From Aerococcaceae bacterium DSM 111022 (GTDB lineage Bacteria; Bacillota; Bacilli; Lactobacillales; Aerococcaceae), in contig JACBXO010000004.1 in the NCBI GenBank assembly GCA_015863195.1, forward strand, positions 186,001 through 250,000: DNA of 64,000 nucleotides, written 5' to 3'. Positions 8,274-16,805 of this stretch are shown here, piece by piece (within the stretch, counting starts at the first letter, position 1; the number at the start of each line of letters is the position of its first letter). The notes under the pieces are model-generated. The model was given only the letters and a program-made list of their open reading frames with translations. It was not told where the DNA came from and ran no database searches. The position numbers and the translations under genes are program-made.

Positions 8274-11159
8274 CTATACAAAATCCTCATAACTCGTTAA
8301 ATATTTAAATAAACGATGATCAATAGGATTTTTAAATTTTAAGTCCATATGAACGACATTTTCATGTTTGTCTTCAGATGTTACTTTTTGTGTTTGTTTA
8401 ATGGTTTCGTGAACAGGCTTTACCTCACCTAAATAGTAAAATTCTTTTGAATCATCATCATTTGATTTCTTGGCAAAGACATAGAAATTCCAGTCATTTG
8501 CTTCATTATATAAGATTTGTACTTCAGGTGACTGCATTGTTCGTTTTGATTTAGTAAACCAATGCATTGTTACTTGATCGACTAATTTATCTTCATATGC
8601 CATAAGAGCACCTTGGAAATTATCGCCTTTATTAAGTGTTATAAAGATGACGAAATTTCTATTCGTCTCATCTCTGGCATATCCTCCGATATTTTGATCG
8701 ACCATTTGCTCTTTCCAAGTTAACATTCTTAACGTATCCCGACGACGGTATCGTTGGTGTGCCGTAAAGGGTAATGCGTTATCGAATGATTGATTATTTA
8801 AAGCACCTAATTTAATCAAATCCATCAATAATGTCACGAAGAAAGGGTCAGATAAAGCGCGTTTAAAGCTCTCTGTCGCAGCAATCCGGTCATCAAGAGT
8901 GGTTATTACCGCGCCTTGTTGGTAAGTCTTCTTATAACCCCCGACATAAAATTCAGTAGAAAGTGTACTTAACACATTTTCTATAATGTTCATATCCGTT
9001 GGTAATTGATGTTTTTCGAAAATTCCAATGACCTCGTTCATTGCTAAACTACTTTCAGGAGAGTCTATAAAATAGTTGATTAATATTAATTCATGTAATC
9101 TTTGTCCTAATGCGATTTCTCTTGTCACAAACTTTAAAATATCAACCGAAAAATCAGGTAATACTATATCGATTTCCTTCTTCTTAACCAGATAATCATA
9201 GTAAGTGCCTGATTTATTAGCGATAATTTCTGGATCGATATTTTTGTGCTCATAGAAATCAGTTAATAAAGGAATGCGTCCAAGACGATTCTTTAGTTGG
9301 TAATAAGCCTCATCAATTACTTTCATTGAGTCGAGTGAAGCAGCGTTAATTGATTCATAAATTCGTTCTTTAGCGATCTGTTCAAAATTGATTGCTGAAA
9401 GACCAGAGATATAATGAGTGTCGTTGACATCTTGTCTAAGACCGTTTTTATTCCCAGAATTATCCCCAGAGAGTGCGACAGGAATTAAATAATTATTTTT
9501 ATAATTCCCAATGAAATCAATAATTGTCACAAATTCTTTTGACTCATGCTTTCGTAGCCCACGTCCAAGTTGTTGGATAAAGACAATACTCGATTGAGTA
9601 TTGCGCAACATAATGACTTGATTCACTTTCGGGATATCGATTCCTTCATTAAATATATCGACAGTGAAAATATACCGGATTACGCCTTCTTCAAGTTGAG
9701 CGACAACCTCCTCACGTCTCTCCTGACTATCCTCTCCCGTTAATGCAATACTCTTATAACCCTTCTGTGTAAAAGAATCCGCCAATGACCAAGCTTCCTT
9801 TTTACTACTACAAAAGATAAGACCTTTAGTACTCCTATTTGTAATGCCGTAATAGTTAATCTTCTCGATTAAATAATTAACCCGTTCATAGTGAACCAAA
9901 TATTTCAAATCGGTTGTTTCATTAATACTCTCACCACCGTGTTCATAATCAGTTACCCCAAAATAATGGAATGGAGACAACATATCTTCTTCGAGGGCTT
10001 CTTGTAGACGAATTTCATAAGCGATATTATAATCAAAAATTTCATAAATATTTAACCCATCAGTACGCTCAGGGGTAGCAGTCATCCCCATCAAAAAGTC
10101 AGGCTCAAAATAGTCTATGACCGACTGATAGGATTTAGCCCCAGCGCGGTGCACTTCATCAATTAAAATATAATCGAAGTAATCTTTCCCAAAATATTCT
10201 TGCCATTCGGGTTTACTAATCATATTAATAGTCGCAAATAAATATTTTGCATCGACATCTCTCTGGTTTCCAGAGAAAATACCGAATTGACTCGCATCTT
10301 CTCGTAAGACCTTTTTATATGAATGCATGGCACTATTTAAAATTTGTTCTCGGTGGACGATAAAGAGGAACCGTTTTGGCTGATAATTCAAGACATCAAA
10401 TGCAGATAAATAAGTTTTACCTGTCCCTGTGGCTGAAATAACGAGCGCACGATTCTCGCCACTATCACGGACATTTTGAATACTTCGTAAAGCTCTTTCT
10501 TGCATTTTATTAGGCACAACAATATCTGATGGAAGTATATCTGTCACCACTTCTTGAGGTGACAGTCGGTTTGCAGTGTCCTGTGTTTGATAAGTAATAT
10601 TGTAGTCGGTAATCCATTCTTTCGTTAAAGGAGTAGCACTTACCCATTCCTCTTCCATATGACGTTTCATTTGATGGATGATTTCACCGTGGTCATAGCT
10701 GGCAAGACGAATATTCCATTCATAATTCATTTTAAGAGCACTCATCGTTAAGTTTGAACTCCCAATAATAAGGGAATGATAGTCTTTATGTTTGAATAAG
10801 TATCCTTTTGAATGAAAGCCTGACTTCTTAGAAATACGTACTTCAAGATTTGGAATCTTGAGCAGTTCATAAAAGACAGTTGGCGAATTAAAGTAAAGAT
10901 AAGTTGATGTAATCAGTCTTCCTGATAGGCCTCTGTCGTGCAAATCTGCTAGCTGTACTTTAACCGCATCGAGGCCACTTTCAGTAATAAAGGCAGTTGA
11001 AAAGAAGAACTCCTCGCATTGATCAATGTCGTCTTGCAACATCGTTAGTAGAAATTCCTTGTTTTCGGGTTGATTAATAATTAATTTTGGGTCGTAAAGC
11101 GTCCCTGTCACTGATTGATCAATAAAGGCACGTTCGAGTGATTGTTTTAGAGGATCCAT
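8274..11159 (-). CDS. PLD-like nuclease / superfamily 2 helicase / DUF3427 fusion
   Basis: A 961-residue cytosolic protein in three parts. Residues 1-180 form a phospholipase-D-like domain with a single HxK (His116, Lys118) followed by GSSNLT. Residues 215-620 are a superfamily 2 helicase: SATGTGKT at 242-249, DEVH at 334-337, and motif VI QLGRGLRKHE. The C-terminal third corresponds to DUF3427, where DEAD/DEAH proteins of this architecture end. The family is thought to act on DNA; the substrate is unknown and a role in restriction or repair is inference. It starts one base after the stop of an upstream Nudix gene, so the two are translationally coupled. Confidence 0.85.
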   Translation of the reverse strand: MDPLKQSLERAFIDQSVTGTLYDPKLIINQPENKEFLLTMLQDDIDQCEEFFFSTAFITESGLDAVKVQLADLHDRGLSGRLITSTYLYFNSPTVFYELLKIPNLEVRISKKSGFHSKGYLFKHKDYHSLIIGSSNLTMSALKMNYEWNIRLASYDHGEIIHQMKRHMEEEWVSATPLTKEWITDYNITYQTQDTANRLSPQEVVTDILPSDIVVPNKMQERALRSIQNVRDSGENRALVISATGTGKTYLSAFDVLNYQPKRFLFIVHREQILNSAMHSYKKVLREDASQFGIFSGNQRDVDAKYLFATINMISKPEWQEYFGKDYFDYILIDEVHRAGAKSYQSVIDYFEPDFLMGMTATPERTDGLNIYEIFDYNIAYEIRLQEALEEDMLSPFHYFGVTDYEHGGESINETTDLKYLVHYERVNYLIEKINYYGITNRSTKGLIFCSSKKEAWSLADSFTQKGYKSIALTGEDSQERREEVVAQLEEGVIRYIFTVDIFNEGIDIPKVNQVIMLRNTQSSIVFIQQLGRGLRKHESKEFVTIIDFIGNYKNNYLIPVALSGDNSGNKNGLRQDVNDTHYISGLSAINFEQIAKERIYESINAASLDSMKVIDEAYYQLKNRLGRIPLLTDFYEHKNIDPEIIANKSGTYYDYLVKKKEIDIVLPDFSVDILKFVTREIALGQRLHELILINYFIDSPESSLAMNEVIGIFEKHQLPTDMNIIENVLSTLSTEFYVGGYKKTYQQGAVITTLDDRIAATESFKRALSDPFFVTLLMDLIKLGALNNQSFDNALPFTAHQRYRRRDTLRMLTWKEQMVDQNIGGYARDETNRNFVIFITLNKGDNFQGALMAYEDKLVDQVTMHWFTKSKRTMQSPEVQILYNEANDWNFYVFAKKSNDDDSKEFYYLGEVKPVHETIKQTQKVTSEDKHENVVHMDLKFKNPIDHRLFKYLTSYEDFV

Positions 11160-11160
11160 C

Positions 11161-11571
11161 TCATAAGTCCTCTAAATTTTCTTTACTTAATTTTTCGATA
11201 ATAGGGATGTCTGCTGGTGCCCAATCGAGTGTGTTTAATTCTTCAGCTGGTAGCCATTTTGAATCGTGATGTTCCTTTAATAATGGCACTTCGCCTTTTA
11301 AGTGGCAAACAATGGTTGTTAAATGAACCGTTCCAAAGTCATACTCGTGAGAAACAGACATGTAAATATCCTCGTTCATCTCAACTTCGATTTCTAACTC
11401 CTCAATCAATTCACGTTGGAGAGCAGTATGATGCGTTTCACCTGCTTCGACTTTTCCTCCAGGAAATTCCCATTTTAAAGGAAGTGAACCATGATTATTT
11501 CTTTGGGCACAGAATATTTTACTGTCCTGAATAATGATTGCACCTGATACTTCAATATTTTTTCGATTCAT
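11161..11571 (-). CDS. Nudix hydrolase, (deoxy)nucleoside triphosphate diphosphatase type
   Basis: A 136-residue protein resembling MutT/CTP pyrophosphohydrolases. The Nudix box is complete: GGKVEAGETHHTALQRELIE begins near residue 37 and continues EELEIEVE, giving Gx5Ex7REUxEExGU with variation only at the last glycine. Probable role: hydrolysing 8-oxo-dGTP or 5-methyl-dCTP-like nucleotides. AGGAGGTATCAC precedes the ATG on the minus strand. It is the first gene of a two-gene unit with the PLD-helicase, so it may serve the same process rather than general housekeeping. Confidence 0.85.
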   Translation of the reverse strand: MNRKNIEVSGAIIIQDSKIFCAQRNNHGSLPLKWEFPGGKVEAGETHHTALQRELIEELEIEVEMNEDIYMSVSHEYDFGTVHLTTIVCHLKGEVPLLKEHHDSKWLPAEELNTLDWAPADIPIIEKLSKENLEDL

Positions 11572-11759
11572 GTGATACCTCCTGAATTGTATTAATTCAA
11601 GTATAGCAGCTCTTTGTTGAAATAAAAAGATCGACGAAAGTTATATTAGGGAGCAAGGAATGAAAGGTATATTAATGAAGAATCGACACTACAACCCTTT
11701 TTCTGTGTTATAATTTTCCTTGTAGACAAAGAGAACGCCAATGAAAGCGAGGGAATTCG

Positions 11760-12533
11760 ATGTTTGATTATCAACTGCATCATATAGTAGTTACATGGTT
11801 GAGATATGCCGGGGATATAATTAAGAATAGTTTTGAACGTGATATTTGGATTGATACCAAAGAATCTGACCGCGATTTAGTTACAGAGATGGACCGTTTC
11901 TTAGAAAAAGATTTAGTTCAGCGTATTCGATCAGGATTTCCTGGACATCGTATCATTAGTGAAGAAGGTTTCGGGGACACTGTTAGAGATACGAAAGGTT
12001 TCATTTGGACCATCGACCCCATCGATGGCACGATGAATTATGTGAAACAACGTGAAAATTTTGGAACAATGATTGGTTTGTTTTATAATGGCAATCCGAT
12101 TGCTGGGTATTTATATACGCCAATGGATGATAAATTAATTTACGGTATTGTAGGTGAAGGTGTCTTTGTTAATGAAAGACGCTTAAAACCAATGGATGTC
12201 TCTCATCTAAAAGACAGCATCTTACTCACATCCAATGAATACTTACTTCGAAATGATTTAAATTTACAAGAAATACACGCAGCGGCTTTTAGTTCACGGG
12301 CGACAGGAGCAAGCATTTTAAAATTTATGCAAGTCATAGAAGGTAAGGCGGCAACTTTTGTTATGCCACATTCTCATGTCTGGGACTTTGCGGCTGGATG
12401 GGCAATTTGCGAGGCGTTAGGAATGAAGTGTACACAATCTGACGGAAGCCCATTATCTATATTACAAGGAAGCTCACTTGTTGTGGCGAATCCTACCGTT
12501 CATCAAGAAGTACTAGAAATTATCAATCAGTAA
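11760..12533 (+). CDS. Inositol monophosphatase family protein (SuhB-like)
   Basis: A 257-residue magnesium-dependent phosphatase. The signature residues are present: EEG near residue 69, WTIDPIDGTMNYV near 87-99, and WDFAAGWAI near 208. The family covers inositol monophosphatases, fructose-1,6-bisphosphatases of class IV and 3'-phosphoadenosine 5'-phosphate phosphatases. The next operon concerns sulfur amino acids, which makes a PAP-type substrate conceivable, but nothing in the sequence proves it. The start follows GCGAGGGAATTCG. It precedes the T-box leader and is not under its control. Confidence 0.85.
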   Translation: MFDYQLHHIVVTWLRYAGDIIKNSFERDIWIDTKESDRDLVTEMDRFLEKDLVQRIRSGFPGHRIISEEGFGDTVRDTKGFIWTIDPIDGTMNYVKQRENFGTMIGLFYNGNPIAGYLYTPMDDKLIYGIVGEGVFVNERRLKPMDVSHLKDSILLTSNEYLLRNDLNLQEIHAAAFSSRATGASILKFMQVIEGKAATFVMPHSHVWDFAAGWAICEALGMKCTQSDGSPLSILQGSSLVVANPTVHQEVLEIINQ

Positions 12534-12567
12534 TTATACGATTAATTAAAACTAAGTGAGAAAACAA

Positions 12568-12875
12568 TTGACAAGATTAGAATGTCTGTTAAGATAATTA
12601 TAAATTAATAAACAATAATTTATGTTGAAGAGTAGAGTAAATTGGGGAAGCCTTATTAGAGAGTCCTTATCGTGGTGTAAGAGGGCAGTGTGGAATCAAT
12701 TGAAAATGGGCTCTGAGTATTAACTATAAGCATGAGTGAATAGTTAACGGTCGTGCCCGTTATCCGCACCTAGTCTGGAAAGACTAATTGAGATTTAAAA
12801 TTGGCAGCAATTTAAATGAATTAAGGTGGTACCACGTAATTTACGTCCTTTCATATGAGAGGATGTATTTTTTTA
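12568..12875 (+). promoter_or_regulatory. Met-type T-box leader (1) with promoter
   Basis: Promoter TTGACA (12568-12573) and TAAGAT (12590-12595). Stem I carries the AGAGAG bulge (about 12659) and the specifier region TGAAAATGGGC, with ATG at 12706-12708. The T-box AATTAAGGTGGTACCACG is at 12819-12836; its TGGT pairs with ACCA of a tRNA with discriminator A, as in tRNA-Met. A terminator hairpin (ACGTCCT/AGGATGT) follows at 12843-12872 with a T run. Uncharged tRNA-Met should permit read-through into the transporter and cystathionine genes. Confidence 0.85.
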
Positions 12876-13015
12876 TGATGCGAGAGAAAAATATATTTAT
12901 TCATAGAAAACGTTTTACCAAAGATAATTGAGCTAAGTCAATGTAATAGAATGAAATTTTTTGTACAATAGGGCGCATTGATAAAAATAATTTTAAAAAA
13001 GAAAGTAGGCATTCT

Positions 13016-14290
13016 ATGAATTGGTTAGCATTGTTATCCGTATTTGTTATCTTTGGTTTATTACATTACATGAATAAAAAAGGCGTATCATTTTTAGTTC
13101 GTGTATTAACAGCAACATTCCTTGGTGGAGTGATTGGACTTATTTTTGCAGGGCATACAGAATATGTACAGCCGATTGGACGTATTTACGCAAACTTATT
13201 ACGTGCAGTTGTAACACCGTTACTATTATTCTCAGTTATTAAGACAGTTGTGTCTTTAAATGATTTGGAGAGTTTATCTTCAATTGGTGGCCGTACAATG
13301 GCAGCATTAAGTGTTCATAATGTATTAGGTACAATTGGAGCAATTGTCTTTTCATTATTATTCAATATTGGTTCAGGAGCGAATGTAACAATTCCTACTG
13401 ACGCTGAAATTGCTGAAGTACCAGCATTTACTGATACAATTATTAGTTTCTTCCCATCGAACTTTATTGGACATATGGCGGAGAACCAAGTATTACCAGT
13501 TATTGTCTTTGCGGCATTAATTGGGGTTGCCATTTTATTAGTGGATGACAGAGAATCAGTGGCACCATTCGTTTCATTTATTGAAGCAGGGGACAAAGTA
13601 ATGTTCCAATTAGTAAGTATCGTAACGAAATTTACACCTTACGCAGTATTATCATTAATCGCAAACCGTATTGGAACGATGGATGTTGAGTCAATGCAAT
13701 CATTATTAATTGTATTAGTTACAGCGTTTGTTGCAACATTCTTCCACTCATTCGTTACAACAACAGGTATCAACGCCGTTCTAGGGAAAGTAAATCCACT
13801 GCCATTCTTAAAGAAATTCATGCCAGCATGGTTAATTGGTTTCTCTACACAAAGTTCAACCGGAGCTATTCCAGCTAACGTTGAAGCACAAACTAAAATG
13901 GGTGTTCCTGATTCAGTAGCATCATTTGCGGCTTCAATTGGATCAACATTCGGTATGCCTGGATGTGCGGCAATTTGGCCAACAATCATCGTAATGTTTA
14001 CGGTGAATGCAATGAATATTAATTATGGTATTACAGACTACTTACAACTTATTCTTATTTGTTTATTAGTTTCTGCAGGTACTGCAGGAGTTCCAGGTGT
14101 TGCGACAATTGTAGCAACTTCTGTTATGACAGCATTAGGTTTACCTGTTGAAATGGTTATTTTAATGACGCCAATTTCAGCAATCGTTGATATGGGTCGT
14201 ACAGCAACAAACGTTAAAGCAGCAGGATCTGCTGGTTTAGTTGTTGCAGCACAAACGGATGCATTAGATAAGGATTTATATTACGCATAA
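13016..14290 (+). CDS. Dicarboxylate/amino acid:cation symporter, L-cystine TcyP-like
   Basis: A 424-residue membrane carrier of the DAACS (SLC1) family with about eight membrane segments. Hairpin-loop motifs are visible: STQSSTGAIPA near residue 282, and the later segment ending MGRTATNVKAAG. The N-terminus (LLHYMNKKGVSFLVRVLTA) resembles B. subtilis TcyP, a sodium-coupled cystine symporter. Cystine uptake fits the next gene and the T-box upstream, although TcyP-like proteins may also carry other amino acids. The start follows AAAGAAAGTAGGC. Confidence 0.82.
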   Translation: MNWLALLSVFVIFGLLHYMNKKGVSFLVRVLTATFLGGVIGLIFAGHTEYVQPIGRIYANLLRAVVTPLLLFSVIKTVVSLNDLESLSSIGGRTMAALSVHNVLGTIGAIVFSLLFNIGSGANVTIPTDAEIAEVPAFTDTIISFFPSNFIGHMAENQVLPVIVFAALIGVAILLVDDRESVAPFVSFIEAGDKVMFQLVSIVTKFTPYAVLSLIANRIGTMDVESMQSLLIVLVTAFVATFFHSFVTTTGINAVLGKVNPLPFLKKFMPAWLIGFSTQSSTGAIPANVEAQTKMGVPDSVASFAASIGSTFGMPGCAAIWPTIIVMFTVNAMNINYGITDYLQLILICLLVSAGTAGVPGVATIVATSVMTALGLPVEMVILMTPISAIVDMGRTATNVKAAGSAGLVVAAQTDALDKDLYYA

Positions 14291-14311
14291 TTATTAGGGG
14301 GCAGGAGAGTC

Positions 14312-15460
14312 ATGCATTTTCAAACAAAGGCAATTCATGCAGGTCGCGAGCGAGGTATTGATGGACCTTTAAACGGACCATCATATCCATTATATTTAAC
14401 ATCTACTTTTCACCAGGACAGTCATACTGAGGCAGGAGAATTTCTGTATACACGTTCAGGAAACCCGACACGTGATAATTTAGAGAAACAAGTCGCTGCT
14501 TTAGAGGAGTCAAAATATGCATTAGCAATGGCTTCAGGTATGGCTGCTGTAACGGTATCTCTATCGTTATTAGAGCCAGGTGATAAAGTATTATTCCATG
14601 AAGATATTTATGGTGGAACTTGGTCGCTATTGGAAGATTTCTTAGCTACGCAAAAGATTGGCTTCCAAATTGTCCGTGATTTGAACGAGTTTGATTTTGC
14701 TGACTTAGATCCAGCGGTTAAGGCTGTGTTTATCGAAACGCCGTCTAATCCATTAAATCAAGTGACTGATATCGAAGCAGTGGCAACTAAAGCAAAAGAA
14801 CGTAATTTATTAGTCATCGTTGATAATACATTTATGACCTCTTACTTACAAAAGCCACTACAATTAGGTGCTGATATTGTAGTTTACTCAGCAACCAAAT
14901 ATTATGGTGGTCACTCGGATGTTATTTCAGGTTTAATTACAGTGAATGACGATGATTTATATGATAAATTGAAATTATTCCGTAAGGTTCAAGGTTCACC
15001 ATTATCACCATTTGATGCATTCTTAACGAATCGTGGGATTAAGACAATGCCAATCCGTATGGATGCCCAAGAGAAGAATACAGCACGAATCTTTGAATAC
15101 TTCAGAGATAGTGACGCATTTGATGCGGTTTACTATACTGGTGACCCAGCACGTCCAGATTATGAAATTCAAAAGAAACAAGCAACTGGCTTTGGTGGTT
15201 TGATTTCAGTGGAATTAAATGAAGATTATGATTTAAATGTGTTTACTTCTAGTCTAGGTGTCTTTGCTTTAGCGGTAAGTTTAGGTGGTGTGGAGTCATT
15301 GATGTCAGTATCAGCGACAATGACACATGAAACTTATACACAGGAGCAACATGATAGTATCGGGATTAAGCCTAACTTAATCCGTATTGCGATAGGTATC
15401 GAACATATTGATGATTTAATTGGTGACATTGAACAAGCTTTAGAAAAATCTAAAAAATAA
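14312..15460 (+). CDS. Cystathionine gamma-synthase/lyase family PLP enzyme
   Basis: A 382-residue Cys/Met-metabolism pyridoxal-phosphate enzyme. YTRSGNPTR near residue 48, the MASGMAAV cofactor loop near 72 and the PLP lysine in YSATKYYGGHSD near 197 are clear. Its sequence does not separate cystathionine gamma-synthase, gamma-lyase and beta-lyase. With a cystine-type carrier and a methionine-sensing leader, the module could either convert cysteine toward methionine or run the reverse path. Ribosome-binding site GGCAGGAGAG. It ends the T-box-controlled operon. Confidence 0.87.
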   Translation: MHFQTKAIHAGRERGIDGPLNGPSYPLYLTSTFHQDSHTEAGEFLYTRSGNPTRDNLEKQVAALEESKYALAMASGMAAVTVSLSLLEPGDKVLFHEDIYGGTWSLLEDFLATQKIGFQIVRDLNEFDFADLDPAVKAVFIETPSNPLNQVTDIEAVATKAKERNLLVIVDNTFMTSYLQKPLQLGADIVVYSATKYYGGHSDVISGLITVNDDDLYDKLKLFRKVQGSPLSPFDAFLTNRGIKTMPIRMDAQEKNTARIFEYFRDSDAFDAVYYTGDPARPDYEIQKKQATGFGGLISVELNEDYDLNVFTSSLGVFALAVSLGGVESLMSVSATMTHETYTQEQHDSIGIKPNLIRIAIGIEHIDDLIGDIEQALEKSKK

Positions 15461-15476
15461 ATATATCAATTTAAGT

Positions 15477-15508
15477 AAAGCGAGTCTGGATAGGCTCGCT
15501 TTTTATTT
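15477..15508 (+). terminator. Rho-independent terminator
   Basis: AAAGCGAG pairs with CTCGCTTT around TCTGGATAGG, followed by TTTTATTTT. Confidence 0.85.
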
Positions 15509-15595
15509 TGAAAAATATTTACAGGATCAACCTTATGGTTAAGTGTGTTAGCGTTATCAGTGGTATAATATTAATGAGAACAAGGAGGTTATGTA

Positions 15596-16078
15596 ATGAA
15601 ATTTTATATGAAACAGAAGTTGTTATCTTGGCGTGAGTCACATAGTATTTATGATGAGAATCAAAATCCAGTTTTTCAAGTGGAAGGTAAATTATTGTCA
15701 TGGGGTAAGCAATTACGTTTAACCGACATTAAATCGGGTGAACATATTGTTGACATCAAAGAAAAAGTAATTGCATTACTTCCTAAAATGTTAATTGAAT
15801 ATCAAGGCAAACATGTCGCAACTGTTCAAAAAGAGCTAACTTTCTTTAAACCAAAATATAAAGTGCCTGAGTTAGGTTGGAAAATCGAAGGTGATTATTT
15901 ACAACATGATTACCAAATTTTTGATGATAGAAATAAATTAATTGCTGATATTAATAAGAAGTTTTTCGCATGGTCAGATACTTTTGAGTTTGATATTAAA
16001 GATACCCAAGTGCCTTTTGCGGTAGTAATAGGGGTTATTTTGGCAATTGATATGGCAATGGATGAAGCAAGTAACTAA
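15596..16078 (+). CDS. LURP-one-related (tubby-like fold) protein
   Basis: A 160-residue protein with the features of the bacterial LURP-one/YxjI family: a MKQKLLSWRES start, the DENQNPVFQVEGKLLS strand pair, and a single hydrophobic C-terminal segment (VPFAVVIGVILAIDMAM) that forms the central helix of the beta-barrel. Function in bacteria is unknown; some members are thought to act as scramblase-like or membrane-tethered factors. Ribosome-binding site AAGGAGG. It has its own promoter region and is monocistronic or paired loosely with the YccF gene. Confidence 0.8.
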   Translation: MKFYMKQKLLSWRESHSIYDENQNPVFQVEGKLLSWGKQLRLTDIKSGEHIVDIKEKVIALLPKMLIEYQGKHVATVQKELTFFKPKYKVPELGWKIEGDYLQHDYQIFDDRNKLIADINKKFFAWSDTFEFDIKDTQVPFAVVIGVILAIDMAMDEASN

Positions 16079-16159
16079 ATAGTCTAATATTATCAGTCCC
16101 AGGCACGATGAATTCAACGAAATTTCATAATATAATATTATTGTAGAGGAGTTGATTTT

Positions 16160-16561
16160 ATGTCGTGTTTAGGAAATATTATTTGGTTTATCTTTGGGGG
16201 CTTCGTATCATTTATATCATGGGCATTCATCGGGTTGCTATTATGCTTAACCATTATTGGTATTCCTTTAGGAATTCAATGTTTTAAAATGGCACGCCTA
16301 TCAGCTGCGCCATTCGGTAAAGAAGTATATGTAAACCCTAGCGGAGGTTCATTACTTATAAATATTTTGTGGATTATATTTGGTGGTTTACCACTGGCAA
16401 CAAGTTATATTGCATCAGGGATTGTTTTATGTTTAACAATTATTGGCATACCTTTTGGTATTCAACAATTTAAGATGGTAGCATTAGCATTATTCCCATT
16501 TGGTGCGGAAGTATTAAATTCGAATGTAACTTATGGACAAGTCCATGTAAGACGTTACTAA
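16160..16561 (+). CDS. YccF domain membrane protein
   Basis: A 133-residue inner-membrane protein made of two YccF repeats: ILWFIFGG-type starts (IIWFIFGGFVSF near residue 7 and ILWIIFGGLPLA near 70), each followed by CLTIIGIPxGIQxFKM. The repeat symmetry is obvious. Function unknown. Ribosome-binding site AGAGGAG. A terminator hairpin begins at its stop codon. Confidence 0.88.
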   Translation: MSCLGNIIWFIFGGFVSFISWAFIGLLLCLTIIGIPLGIQCFKMARLSAAPFGKEVYVNPSGGSLLINILWIIFGGLPLATSYIASGIVLCLTIIGIPFGIQQFKMVALALFPFGAEVLNSNVTYGQVHVRRY

Positions 16562-16588
16562 GAGGCGAAAGATTCGTCTCTTTTTTGT
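16561..16588 (+). terminator. Rho-independent terminator
   Basis: GAGGCGA pairs with TCGTCTC around AAGAT, followed by six Ts; it overlaps the last base of the YccF gene. Confidence 0.75.
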
Positions 16589-16679
16589 TTTCCACAATTA
16601 AAAAAGGAGAGTATTACACAGCGTTTGAAAGTTATGCACAGATTTCTGTGCATAGACCACTAAAACTATGTGCATAACT
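16588..16679. other. Cluster of DnaA-box-like sites with a perfect palindrome
   Basis: TTTTCCACA (16588-16596), TTATGCACA (16632-16640), TGTGCATAG (16647-16655) and TGTGCATAA (16670-16678) match the DnaA-box consensus TTATNCACA on either strand, the two full matches in opposite orientation. TATGCACAGA-TT-TCTGTGCATA (16633-16654) is a perfect inverted repeat. It lies before the secreted-protein gene. It may equally be an operator for an unknown regulator. Confidence 0.4.
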
Positions 16680-16805
16680 CGTATAATTTATTTGAATTCA
16701 ATTCATTACACGTTTTTAAGCCATATGAAATGACAGCGATTTCCATACTTGGTATAATGTAAACAGATGTGAGTTGAATGTGTACATTATAAAGGAGAAA
16801 ACATC

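Noticed and set aside
12568-12875. Cysteine-specific T-box before the cystine transporter
   Set aside because: The aligned specifier triplet is ATG and the antiterminator has TGGT, which fits tRNA-Met (discriminator A) and not tRNA-Cys, which needs TGGA.
15519-15701. Minus-strand open frame overlapping the LURP-one gene start
   Set aside because: Antisense shadow without ribosome-binding site or recognisable protein.
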